From: Pseudomonas guineae
GTDB taxonomy: Bacteria; Pseudomonadota; Gammaproteobacteria; Pseudomonadales; Pseudomonadaceae
Length of the DNA: 64,000 bases
Assembly: GCF_900113745.1 (NCBI RefSeq)
Contig: NZ_FOQL01000004.1
Span: 310,001 to 374,000 of the forward strand
Direction of reading: 5' to 3'
Every line of letters starts with the position of its first letter. The first letter of the stretch is position 1. The notes below the pieces were generated by a model that saw only the letters and a list, made by a program, of their open reading frames with translations, ran no database searches and was not told the origin of the DNA. Of the stretch, positions 57,268-64,000 are shown in pieces. The position numbers and the translations under genes are program-made.

Positions 57268-58023
57268 ATGCGTCGCCCAATGGTTGCTGGTAACTGGAAA
57301 ATGCACGGTACCCGCGCCAGCGTTGCAGAGCTGATCAACGGTCTCAGTGAGCAGGTGATGCCTGCTGGTGTGGATGTAGCAGTTTTCCCGTCATGTTTGC
57401 ATATCAGTCAGGTAGTTGATGGCTTGGCGGGGCTCGCTATTGCAGTGGGTGCGCAAGATTGCGCAACTGAAGCACAGCAAGGCGCTCTAACTGGTGAGGT
57501 GGCGACCAGTCAGTTGCATGATGCTCGCTGCTCGCTGGTGTTAGTCGGGCACTCTGAGCGTAGGTCGTTGCTGGGTGAGGGTGATGAGGTTGTGACGCGT
57601 AAATTTGCTGCGGCGCAATTCTCAGGCTTGCTTCCGGTGTTGTGTGTAGGCGAGACGCTGGCTCAGCGTGAAGCGGGGCAGACGCTTGAGGTGGTTGCTG
57701 CGCAGTTATCTGTGGTGGCTGATGCTCTTGGTGTTGAGGTCTTCGCGGCCGCAGTCATTGCTTATGAGCCTGTTTGGGCTATCGGTACTGGCCTGACTGC
57801 ATCGCCTGAGCAGGCTCAAGAAGTACATGCCGCGATTCGTGGGCAGCTGGCGGCGAAAAGTCCTGAGTTGGCTGGCAAGGTAAGAATTATTTACGGTGGC
57901 AGCGTCAAGGCCGCCAGTGCAGCCGAGTTATTCGGTATGCCGGATATCGATGGGGGGCTTGTCGGTGGAGCCTCTCTGAATGCGGATGAGTTCGGTGCGA
58001 TTTGTCGCGCCGCAGGAAGCTGA
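57268..58023 (+). CDS. tpiA: Triosephosphate isomerase TpiA
   Basis: A 251-residue TIM barrel. Catalytic residues are Lys in NWKMHG (~11), His in VGHSERR (~95) and Glu in [11 protein letters not shown] (~167). It interconverts dihydroxyacetone phosphate and glyceraldehyde-3-phosphate. It lies between glmM and secG in the conserved order. The stop is followed within four bases by the secG start. Confidence 0.97.
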   Translation: MRRPMVAGNWKMHGTRASVAELINGLSEQVMPAGVDVAVFPSCLHISQVVDGLAGLAIAVGAQDCATEAQQGALTGEVATSQLHDARCSLVLVGHSERRSLLGEGDEVVTRKFAAAQFSGLLPVLCVGETLAQREAGQTLEVVAAQLSVVADALGVEVFAAAVIAYEPVWAIGTGLTASPEQAQEVHAAIRGQLAAKSPELAGKVRIIYGGSVKAASAAELFGMPDIDGGLVGGASLNADEFGAICRAAGS

Positions 58024-58027
58024 GAAA

Positions 58028-58411
58028 ATGCTGGAAACAGTTATCGTTGTTCTTCATCTGCTGGGTGCTATCGGTGTTGTTGCGCTGGTTTTACTTCAGC
58101 AGGGTAAAGGTGCGGACGCGGGCGCCTCTTTTGGTGCGGGTGCCTCTTCTACTGTATTCGGTAGTCAAGGAACCACTACCTTTCTGAGTCGTGTTACTGC
58201 TATACTTGCCACCGCTTTTTTCATGACTAGCTTGGGCTTAGCGTTCTTTGCTAAAGACAAAGCTGATGGCATGGCTCAGGTTGGTTTGCCTGATCCGGCC
58301 GTGTTGGAAGTACAGCAGGCTGCCCCAGCTGTTGAAGATGTACCTGTTCTTGATGCAGCTAAGCCGGCTACTGAAGTGGCGGACGTACCTCAGGCTCCTG
58401 AACAGCAGTAA
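58028..58411 (+). CDS. secG: Preprotein translocase subunit SecG
   Basis: A 127-residue membrane subunit of SecYEG. Two helices ([21 protein letters not shown], in part, and [19 protein letters not shown]) are separated by the cytoplasmic [20 protein letters not shown] (in part) loop. The C-terminus is a Pro/Ala-rich tail. ATG at 58028 begins MLETVI. Its stop is followed by three copies of TAAGCAG and then tRNA-Leu. Confidence 0.95.
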   Translation: MLETVIVVLHLLGAIGVVALVLLQQGKGADAGASFGAGASSTVFGSQGTTTFLSRVTAILATAFFMTSLGLAFFAKDKADGMAQVGLPDPAVLEVQQAAPAVEDVPVLDAAKPATEVADVPQAPEQQ

Positions 58412-58432
58412 TAAGCAGTAAGCAGTAAGCAG
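58412..58432 (+). repeat. Three tandem copies of TAAGCAG
   Basis: Perfect heptamers at 58412-58418, 58419-58425 and 58426-58432, right after the secG stop codon and before tRNA-Leu. Each begins with TAA; only the third is in frame with secG, so it could act as a backup stop. It may simply be slippage. Confidence 0.6.
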
Positions 58433-58443
58433 TGCGTGATTTT

Positions 58444-58529
58444 GCCGAGGTGGTGGAATTGGTAGACACGCTACCTTGAGGTGGTAGTGGCCATAGGCTG
58501 TAGGGGTTCGAGTCCCCTTCTCGGTACCA
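58444..58529 (+). tRNA. tRNA-Leu (GAG)
   Basis: An 86-nt class II tRNA with acceptor GCCGAGG ... TCTCGGT followed by encoded ACCA, an anticodon loop TTGAGGT (anticodon GAG, reading CUC/CUU), a long variable arm and GGTTCGAGTCC T-arm. It lies in the same place as leuU downstream of secG in E. coli. A terminator follows. Confidence 0.97.
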
Positions 58530-58535
58530 ATTTTC

Positions 58536-58564
58536 AAAAAGGCCCGCTCGATGCGGGCCTTTTT
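58536..58564 (+). terminator. Terminator after tRNA-Leu
   Basis: AAAAAGGCCCGC/GCGGGCCTTTTT stem followed by T residues, ending the tpiA-secG-tRNA transcript. Confidence 0.92.
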
Positions 58565-58580
58565 GTTGCTGGAGTGTCGA

Positions 58581-58610
58581 TTGACCCTTGGTGGGGTTAG
58601 GTCGTATAAT
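58581..58610 (+). promoter_or_regulatory. Sigma-70 promoter of the rimP leader
   Basis: TTGACC (58581-58586), 18-base spacer, TATAAT (58605-58610). A strong housekeeping promoter about 220 bp before rimP, giving a predicted start near 58617. Confidence 0.85.
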
Positions 58611-58616
58611 CCGGCC

Positions 58617-58808
58617 CCAGCTTTGATGTGGGATTGAGCAGTAAGGTCTCTCCTCGGGTGTTGAATCCGATGATGGCTGGGTTAAGCCGGCCACCGCATT
58701 GAGTTGCAGAGGAGCCCCTTTTAAGGGGCTTTTTGCTAGCTGGGCGACAGCTTTACCGGCCTTTAGAGGGCGGCTTGATGATGGGCGATTCGCCCATTTT
58801 TTATTTTT
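58617..58808 (+). promoter_or_regulatory. rimP leader with two tandem intrinsic terminators
   Basis: Between the promoter and rimP there is a ~210-nt untranslated leader without tRNA. It contains AGCCCCTT/AAGGGGCT plus TTTT (58713-58734) and then ATGGGCG-ATT-CGCCCAT followed by TTTTTATTTTT (58781-58808), only 23 bases before the GTG. Both are good intrinsic terminators, so the operon needs anti-termination or read-through. I recall a computational 'rimP leader' attenuator family in Pseudomonas; this matches by position. The first terminator could instead end a ~115-nt small RNA. Confidence 0.78.
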
Positions 58809-58830
58809 ACAGCATGCGCGAGGGGTTCAG

Positions 58831-59292
58831 GTGTCGAGCAAGCTAGAAGAGTTGCAAGGCTTGGTGGCCCCGGTAGTCGAGGCCCTTGGCTACCAATGTT
58901 GGGGTGTCGAGTTCCTTTCGCAGGGCCGGCATTCTCTGCTGCGAATTTATATAGATAAGCTGCCTGATGGCGTACTGATCGAAGACTGTGAAATTGTTAG
59001 TCGGCAGATCAGTGGCGTGCTCGATGTTGAGGACCCCATCAGCGCTGAGTACACCCTTGAGGTGTCCTCGCCAGGTATGGACCGGCCGTTGTTCACCATT
59101 GAACAGTTCGCCAGCCATGCCGGCGAGCAAGTAAAGATCAAGCTGCGCTCGCCTTTTGAAGGGCGGCGCAACTTCCAGGGCCTTCTGCGCGGTGTGGAAG
59201 AGCAGGACGTGGTAGTGCAGGTGGATGACCATGAATTCCTGTTGCCGATCGATATGATCGACAAGGCCAACATTATCCCCAGGTTTGACTGA
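58831..59292 (+). CDS. rimP: Ribosome maturation factor RimP
   Basis: A 153-residue 30S assembly factor. Its sequence ([41 protein letters not shown] end) closely matches Pseudomonas RimP as I remember it. The start is GTG 58831 with AGGGG upstream; the upstream in-frame codons lie in the leader. It heads the rimP-nusA-infB-rbfA-truB operon. Confidence 0.96.
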   Translation: MSSKLEELQGLVAPVVEALGYQCWGVEFLSQGRHSLLRIYIDKLPDGVLIEDCEIVSRQISGVLDVEDPISAEYTLEVSSPGMDRPLFTIEQFASHAGEQVKIKLRSPFEGRRNFQGLLRGVEEQDVVVQVDDHEFLLPIDMIDKANIIPRFD

Positions 59293-59359
59293 GACGCGGA
59301 TCCCGCGAGAGCTGCGCGATTGCGCAGGATCCAATGGATTGCGAAAGGCGAGGCGTACG

Positions 59360-60841
59360 ATGAGCAAAGAAGTACTGCTGGTTGTTGAGTCGGTTTCCAA
59401 CGAAAAGGGCGTACCGGCTAGCGTAATTTTTGAAGCGCTGGAGCTGGCTTTGGCCACAGCTACCAAGAAGCGTTTTGAGGATGAAGTTGAGCTGCGTGTG
59501 GCGATCAATCGTCAAACCGGCCTCTACGAAACATTCCGCTGCTGGACAGTGGTGGAAGAAGCTGACTTTGATGATCCTGCACACCAGGTCACCACGGATA
59601 TGCCGCGCGCTGTTGAAGCTGACGCGAAAGTGGGCGATGTGCTGGAGGAGAAGATCGAGTCCATTGAGTTCGGTCGTATTGCCGCGCAAACCGCCAAGCA
59701 AGTGATTGTGCAGAAAGTCCGCGAAGCTGAGCGTGCTCAGGTGGTCGAGGCTTATCGCGAGCGTCTGGGCGAAATCATCTCCGGCACCGTGAAGAAAGTG
59801 ACACGTGACAGCGTAATTGTTGATTTGGGTAATAACGCTGAAGCTATGTTGGCCCGAGAAGATATTATTTCGCGCGAAACTTTCCGCGTTGGCGTGCGTT
59901 TGCGCGCCCTGCTAAAAGAAATTCGTACCGAAAATCGCGGTCCGCAGCTGATCTTGTCGCGTACCGCGCCGGAAATGCTGATCGAGCTGTTCCGCATTGA
60001 AGTACCGGAAATTGCTGAAGAGCTGATCGAGGTTATGGGTGCTGCCCGTGATCCAGGTTCGCGCGCTAAATTGGCTGTGCGTTCCAAAGACAAACGCATT
60101 GACCCACAAGGTGCCTGTATCGGCATGCGCGGTTCGCGCGTGCAGGCAGTCTCCGGTGAGTTGGCGGGTGAGCGTGTCGATATCGTGCTGTGGGACGACA
60201 ACCCAGCGCAGTTCGTGATCAACGCCATGTCGCCGGCTGAAGTGGCCGCTATTATTGTTGACGAAGATGCCCATGCTATGGACATCGCCGTTGGCGCAGA
60301 TAACCTTGCTCAGGCCATTGGCCGTGGCGGTCAGAACGTTCGTTTAGCCAGTCAATTGACTGGCTGGACCTTAAACGTGATGACCGAAGCGGACATCCAG
60401 GCCAAGCAGCAAGCGGAAACAGGCGATATCCTGCAGCGCTTTATTGATGAGTTGGAAGTCGACGAAGAGCTGGCCCAGGTGTTGGTCGAAGAGGGCTTCA
60501 CCAGCCTTGAAGAAATTGCCTACGTACCGATGGAAGAAATGCTCAGCATTGATGGCTTTGACGAGGATATCGTCAGCGAGCTCCGCGCCCGTGCCAAAGA
60601 TCGCTTGCTGACTAAAGCCATCGCCAACGAGGAAAAGCTGGCAGATGCCCACCCAGCCGAAGACTTGCTCTCGCTAGAGGGGATGGATAAGGCGCTTGCG
60701 CATGAACTGGCAGTGCGCGGCGTTATTAACCGCGAAGACCTGGCCGAGCAGTCTATTGATGACCTGCTCGACATCGACGGTATCGACGCTGAGCGAGCCG
60801 GCAAGTTGATCATGGCCGCCCGAGCCCATTGGTTCGAGTAA
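59360..60841 (+). CDS. nusA: Transcription termination/antitermination factor NusA
   Basis: A 493-residue RNA-polymerase-binding protein. It has an N-terminal RNAP domain (1-130), S1 domain (~135-200, [17 protein letters not shown]), two KH domains (~230-345, with GxxG loops in IGMRGSRVQ and IGRGGQNVR) and two acidic C-terminal repeats of the gamma-proteobacterial type. It may act on its own operon leader, which has two terminators. ATG at 59360 begins MSKEVLLVV. Confidence 0.97.
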   Translation: MSKEVLLVVESVSNEKGVPASVIFEALELALATATKKRFEDEVELRVAINRQTGLYETFRCWTVVEEADFDDPAHQVTTDMPRAVEADAKVGDVLEEKIESIEFGRIAAQTAKQVIVQKVREAERAQVVEAYRERLGEIISGTVKKVTRDSVIVDLGNNAEAMLAREDIISRETFRVGVRLRALLKEIRTENRGPQLILSRTAPEMLIELFRIEVPEIAEELIEVMGAARDPGSRAKLAVRSKDKRIDPQGACIGMRGSRVQAVSGELAGERVDIVLWDDNPAQFVINAMSPAEVAAIIVDEDAHAMDIAVGADNLAQAIGRGGQNVRLASQLTGWTLNVMTEADIQAKQQAETGDILQRFIDELEVDEELAQVLVEEGFTSLEEIAYVPMEEMLSIDGFDEDIVSELRARAKDRLLTKAIANEEKLADAHPAEDLLSLEGMDKALAHELAVRGVINREDLAEQSIDDLLDIDGIDAERAGKLIMAARAHWFE

Positions 60842-60868
60842 GCAGTAGCGGCCTGAGGAGAGAAATAC

Positions 60869-63352
60869 ATGACGCAAGTCACGGTTAAAGAACTGGCCCA
60901 AGTGGTCAATACGCCGGTTGAACGCCTGCTGCAGCAAATGCGCGAGGCAGGTTTGCCGCACATGAGCGCTGAGCAAGCGGTCACTGACAGTGAGAAGCAG
61001 GCCCTGTTGGCCCACCTCAAGAGCAGTCACGGCGACAGCAAAACAGAAGAGCCACGCAAGATTACTTTGCAGCGCAAAACCACCAGCACCCTGCGGGCTG
61101 GCAATAGCAAGACCATCAGCGTTGAAGTGCGCAAGAAGAAGACCTTCGTCAAGCGCAGTGCTGAAGAAATCGAAGCTGAAAAGCAGCGTGAGCTGGCTGA
61201 GCAGCGCGCAGTGGCTGAAGCCGCGCGTGTAAAGGCTGAGGAAGAAGCTAAGCGTCGCGCCGCAGAAGAGGCGAAGCGCCCAGCTGCTGCTGGTGATGCG
61301 GTAGCAACCGCTCCAGCTGTAGCGGTCGAGCTGCCGGTGGCTGCTGCCCCTGCTGCAGACGAGCGCAAGAAAGAAGAGCCACGCCGCCCAGACAAGCCGC
61401 GTAATGATGATGCAGATCGTCGCGGTGGTGATCGTAAGACCACCCAGCATCGTCCGACTGCTAAGGAAAAAGCCCCGGCTCCGCGTGTTGCTCCGCGTAC
61501 CACCGACGAAGAAAGCGACAGCTTCCGTCGCGGCGGTCGTGGCAAAGGCAAGTTGAAGAAGCGCAACGCACATGGTTTCCAGAGCCCTACAGGCCCGGTT
61601 ATACGTGACGTAGCCATTGGCGAGACCATCACTGTGGGCGATTTGGCTCAGCAGATGTCGGTTAAAGCCGCTGAAGTCATCAAGTTTATGTTCAAGATGG
61701 GCACCCCGGTGACTATCAACCAGGTACTGGATCAGGAAACTGCCCAGTTGATCGCTGAGGAGCTGGGCCACAAGGTCAAGCTGGTAAGTGACAACGCCCT
61801 GGAAGATTCCCTGGCTGAGTCCTTGAAGTTTGAGGGTGAATCGTTCTCTCGTGCGCCAGTTGTGACCGTAATGGGCCACGTTGACCACGGTAAGACTTCG
61901 CTTCTCGACTACATTCGTCGTGCCAAGGTTGCTGCTGGCGAAGCCGGTGGTATTACCCAGCATATCGGTGCTTACCACGTTGAAACTGAACGCGGCATGG
62001 TTACCTTCCTCGACACCCCAGGTCACGCTGCATTTACCGCAATGCGTGCCCGTGGTGCCAAGGCGACAGACATCGTGATTCTGGTGGTTGCAGCCGATGA
62101 CGGCGTGATGCCGCAGACCATTGAGGCCGTTCAGCACGCTAAGGCTGCTGGTGTACCTCTGGTGGTTGCAGTGAACAAGATTGACAAGCCGGGCGCCGAT
62201 CTTGATCGCATCCGTAGCGAGTTGTCGGTTCACGGCGTGACCTCGGAAGAGTGGGGCGGTGATACACCGTTCGTTTCCGTCTCGGCTAAAGCCGGTACCG
62301 GTGTAGATGACCTGCTTGAAGCCGTACTGCTGCAAGCCGAAGTGCTTGAGCTGAAAGCGACGCCGTCGGCCCCAGGTCGTGGTGTGGTGGTTGAATCGCG
62401 TCTCGATAAGGGCCGTGGCCCTGTTGCGACCGTACTGGTTCAGGACGGCACGCTGCGTCAAGGCGACATGGTGTTGATCGGTTCCAACTACGGCCGTATC
62501 CGCGCCATGCTCGATGAAAACGGCAAGGCTATTAAAGAAGCCGGCCCGTCAATCCCTGTCGAGATTCTCGGCCTGGACGGTACGCCGGAAGCTGGCGACG
62601 ACATGAGCGTGCTGGCTGACGAGAAGAAAGCCCGTGAAGTTGCTTTGTTCCGTCAAGGCAAGTTCCGCGAAGTGAAACTGGCCCGTGCTCACGCCGGCAA
62701 GCTGGAAAATATCTTCGAGAACATGGGGCAGGAAGAGAAGAAGACGCTGAATATCGTCCTCAAATCTGATGTCCGTGGTTCGTTGGAAGCGCTGCAAGGC
62801 TCGCTTGGCGGTCTGGGTAACGATGAAGTGCAAGTGCGTGTGGTCGGTGGCGGCGTCGGTGGTATCACCGAATCCGATGCCAACCTGGCGCTTGCCTCCA
62901 ACGCTGTTCTGTTCGGCTTTAACGTGCGTGCCGATGCCGGCGCGCGCAAGATCGTCGAGCAGGAAGGTCTGGATATGCGTTACTACAACGTGATCTACGA
63001 CATTATTGAGGACGTTAAGAAGGCCCTGACCGGCATGCTCGGCAGCGATGTTCGCGAGAATATCCTCGGTATTGCTGAAGTGCGTGACGTCTTCCGTTCG
63101 CCGAAGTTCGGTGCGATTGCCGGTTGTATGGTGGTCGAGGGTACGGTTCATCGTAACCGTCCGATCCGCGTACTGCGCGACGACGTGGTGATCTTCGAAG
63201 GCGAGCTGGAATCCCTGCGTCGCTTCAAGGACGATGCTGCTGAAGTGCGTAACGGCATGGAGTGCGGTATCGGCGTGAAGAGCTATAACGACGTCAAAGT
63301 CGGCGACAAGATCGAAGTGTTCGAGAAAGTCCAAGTGGCCCGTAGCCTGTAA
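60869..63352 (+). CDS. infB: Translation initiation factor IF-2
   Basis: An 827-residue GTPase that brings initiator tRNA to the 30S subunit. The N-terminus carries an IF2-N domain ([21 protein letters not shown], in part), then a charged Lys/Ala/Glu linker (~90-230). The G domain has [19 protein letters not shown] (G1), DTPGHAAF (G3) and NKIDKPGA (G4), then domains II-IV. Internal starts may give shorter isoforms as in E. coli, though none is proven. It lies in the rimP operon. Confidence 0.97.
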   Translation: MTQVTVKELAQVVNTPVERLLQQMREAGLPHMSAEQAVTDSEKQALLAHLKSSHGDSKTEEPRKITLQRKTTSTLRAGNSKTISVEVRKKKTFVKRSAEEIEAEKQRELAEQRAVAEAARVKAEEEAKRRAAEEAKRPAAAGDAVATAPAVAVELPVAAAPAADERKKEEPRRPDKPRNDDADRRGGDRKTTQHRPTAKEKAPAPRVAPRTTDEESDSFRRGGRGKGKLKKRNAHGFQSPTGPVIRDVAIGETITVGDLAQQMSVKAAEVIKFMFKMGTPVTINQVLDQETAQLIAEELGHKVKLVSDNALEDSLAESLKFEGESFSRAPVVTVMGHVDHGKTSLLDYIRRAKVAAGEAGGITQHIGAYHVETERGMVTFLDTPGHAAFTAMRARGAKATDIVILVVAADDGVMPQTIEAVQHAKAAGVPLVVAVNKIDKPGADLDRIRSELSVHGVTSEEWGGDTPFVSVSAKAGTGVDDLLEAVLLQAEVLELKATPSAPGRGVVVESRLDKGRGPVATVLVQDGTLRQGDMVLIGSNYGRIRAMLDENGKAIKEAGPSIPVEILGLDGTPEAGDDMSVLADEKKAREVALFRQGKFREVKLARAHAGKLENIFENMGQEEKKTLNIVLKSDVRGSLEALQGSLGGLGNDEVQVRVVGGGVGGITESDANLALASNAVLFGFNVRADAGARKIVEQEGLDMRYYNVIYDIIEDVKKALTGMLGSDVRENILGIAEVRDVFRSPKFGAIAGCMVVEGTVHRNRPIRVLRDDVVIFEGELESLRRFKDDAAEVRNGMECGIGVKSYNDVKVGDKIEVFEKVQVARSL

Positions 63353-63372
63353 GCACGAGTCGCAACACGCAG

Positions 63373-63402
63373 CGCCCGGTCCCGTTTATTCGCGGCCGGG
63401 CG
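63373..63402 (+). repeat. Hairpin between infB and rbfA
   Basis: CGCCCGG/CCGGGCG with a 16-base loop and short T stretch (CGTTTGCCGCTTTT). A weak terminator or mRNA processing site inside the operon. Confidence 0.45.
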
Positions 63403-63459
63403 TTTGCCGCTTTTAGGTCCGCTGCTTTTCGGGCAGCGTGACGAGTGAAGGTAGTAGAA

Positions 63460-63867
63460 ATGGCCAAAGAATTTAGCCGGGCCCAGCGCATCGGCGACCA
63501 AATACAACGCGAGCTGGCGCAGTTGATCCGTATGGAAGTCAAAGACCCACGTCTTGGTGGTCTTGTGACTATCACCGCGGTGGAAGTCAGCCGTGACTCC
63601 AGCCATGCCAAGGTGTTCGTCACCATCATGGGCGGTGAGCCTGAAGAGGGTGTCGATCCGGTTGTGCAGAGTATTAAGGTGCTCAACGATGCCAGCGGTT
63701 TCCTGCGCATGCAGTTGGGCCGTGCGATGAAGCTGCGCAGCGTGCCGAACCTGCGCTTTCATTATGACGAGAGCGTGATTCGCGGTGCGCAGTTGTCCGC
63801 ACTGATCGAGCGTGCGGTCAGTCAAGACCGTCAGCACGATGACGACTCGACCGAGGCCAAGGAGTAA
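63460..63867 (+). CDS. rbfA: Ribosome-binding factor A (RbfA)
   Basis: A 135-residue KH-like 30S maturation and cold-shock factor. [24 protein letters not shown] (in part) and [21 protein letters not shown] (in part) are typical. ATG at 63460 (MAKEFSR) has GAAGG upstream; an in-frame GTG at 63445 is less likely. truB begins four bases past the stop. Confidence 0.96.
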   Translation: MAKEFSRAQRIGDQIQRELAQLIRMEVKDPRLGGLVTITAVEVSRDSSHAKVFVTIMGGEPEEGVDPVVQSIKVLNDASGFLRMQLGRAMKLRSVPNLRFHYDESVIRGAQLSALIERAVSQDRQHDDDSTEAKE

Positions 63868-63871
63868 GCGC

Positions 63872-64000
63872 GTGGCCCAGGTGAAACGTATTCGTCGTGC
63901 AGTCGATGGCATCATCCTGCTGGATAAGCCCAAGGGCTTTAGCTCCAACGCCGCTTTGCAGAAAGTGCGTTGGCTGCTCAATGCCGAGAAGGCCGGGCAC
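63872..64000 (+). CDS. truB: tRNA pseudouridine-55 synthase TruB (partial, N-terminus)
   Basis: The first 43 codons of truB, cut by the window end. The start is GTG (63872), preceded by AAGGAG that overlaps the rbfA stop. [20 protein letters not shown] and [20 protein letters not shown] match the start of TruB, which makes pseudouridine 55 in tRNA; the catalytic Asp lies beyond the window. Confidence 0.93.
   Translation, partial: MAQVKRIRRAVDGIILLDKPKGFSSNAALQKVRWLLNAEKAGH

Noticed and set aside
60674..62461. A 595-codon open frame opposite nusA/infB
   Set aside because: Antisense shadow of two certain genes, with low-complexity composition.

Overview
The window is chromosomal sequence from a Pseudomonas species that is probably not P. 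aeruginosa. The evidence is two long blocks in the gene order I know from P. aeruginosa. One is fumarase - diguanylate cyclase - ferredoxin reductase - enoyl-CoA hydratase - pyruvate kinase. The other is smpB - ratA - rnfH - bamE/fur - recN/grpE - dnaK - dnaJ - dapB - carA - carB - greA - yhbY/rlmE - ftsH - folP - glmM - tpiA - secG - tRNA-Leu - rimP - nusA - infB - rbfA - truB. Near-identical Fur and RimP proteins, mqo, and Pseudomonas-type small proteins agree. Unlike P. aeruginosa, carA and carB are directly adjacent, and a sodium symporter lies between smpB and ratA. I see no insertion sequence, prophage, integron, CRISPR array or rRNA operon.

Left part (1-35.8 kb): short, mostly independent transcription units. 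They include a DJ-1/PfpI protein, a ribbon-helix-helix protein, a periplasmic solute-binding protein, a DUF4917 protein with SIR2-like motifs, an FKBP isomerase, a PA2778/PA2779-type cysteine peptidase pair and a membrane diguanylate cyclase. At 8.3-14.2 kb is an envelope cluster: DgkA and a ColS/ColR-like two-component system on the minus strand, diverging from an LTA-synthase-type phosphotransferase, a PAP2 phosphatase, a 47-residue membrane peptide and a lipoprotein. The divergent promoter region carries a 16/16 match to the ColR-box consensus as I remember it. Next come central metabolism (fumarase, pyruvate kinase, malate:quinone oxidoreductase), a second diguanylate cyclase, several lipoproteins, an unusual YedK-family protein, a dCache chemoreceptor, an M48 lipoprotein protease, and a TMEM165-type transporter behind a yybP-ykoY (Mn2+) riboswitch.

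Right part (35.8-64 kb): the conserved housekeeping block. It covers trans-translation (smpB), outer-membrane assembly (bamE), iron regulation (fur), SOS repair (recN, with a LexA box), the heat-shock chaperones grpE-dnaK-dnaJ (two sigma-32 promoters), lysine and carbamoyl-phosphate synthesis, RNA modification, FtsH proteolysis, folate and cell-wall precursors, secretion (secG), tRNA-Leu(GAG), and the rimP-nusA-infB-rbfA-truB translation operon. That operon is preceded by a leader with two successive intrinsic terminators. truB runs off the window end.

The most noteworthy items are the ColRS/phosphotransferase/DgkA/PAP2 cluster with its small membrane protein, the DUF4917 protein with SIR2-type motifs, the Mn riboswitch with mutually exclusive stems, the YedK homologue lacking two active-site residues, the tandem-terminator leader of rimP, a possible AUA start codon after greA, and a possible leaderless smpB mRNA.
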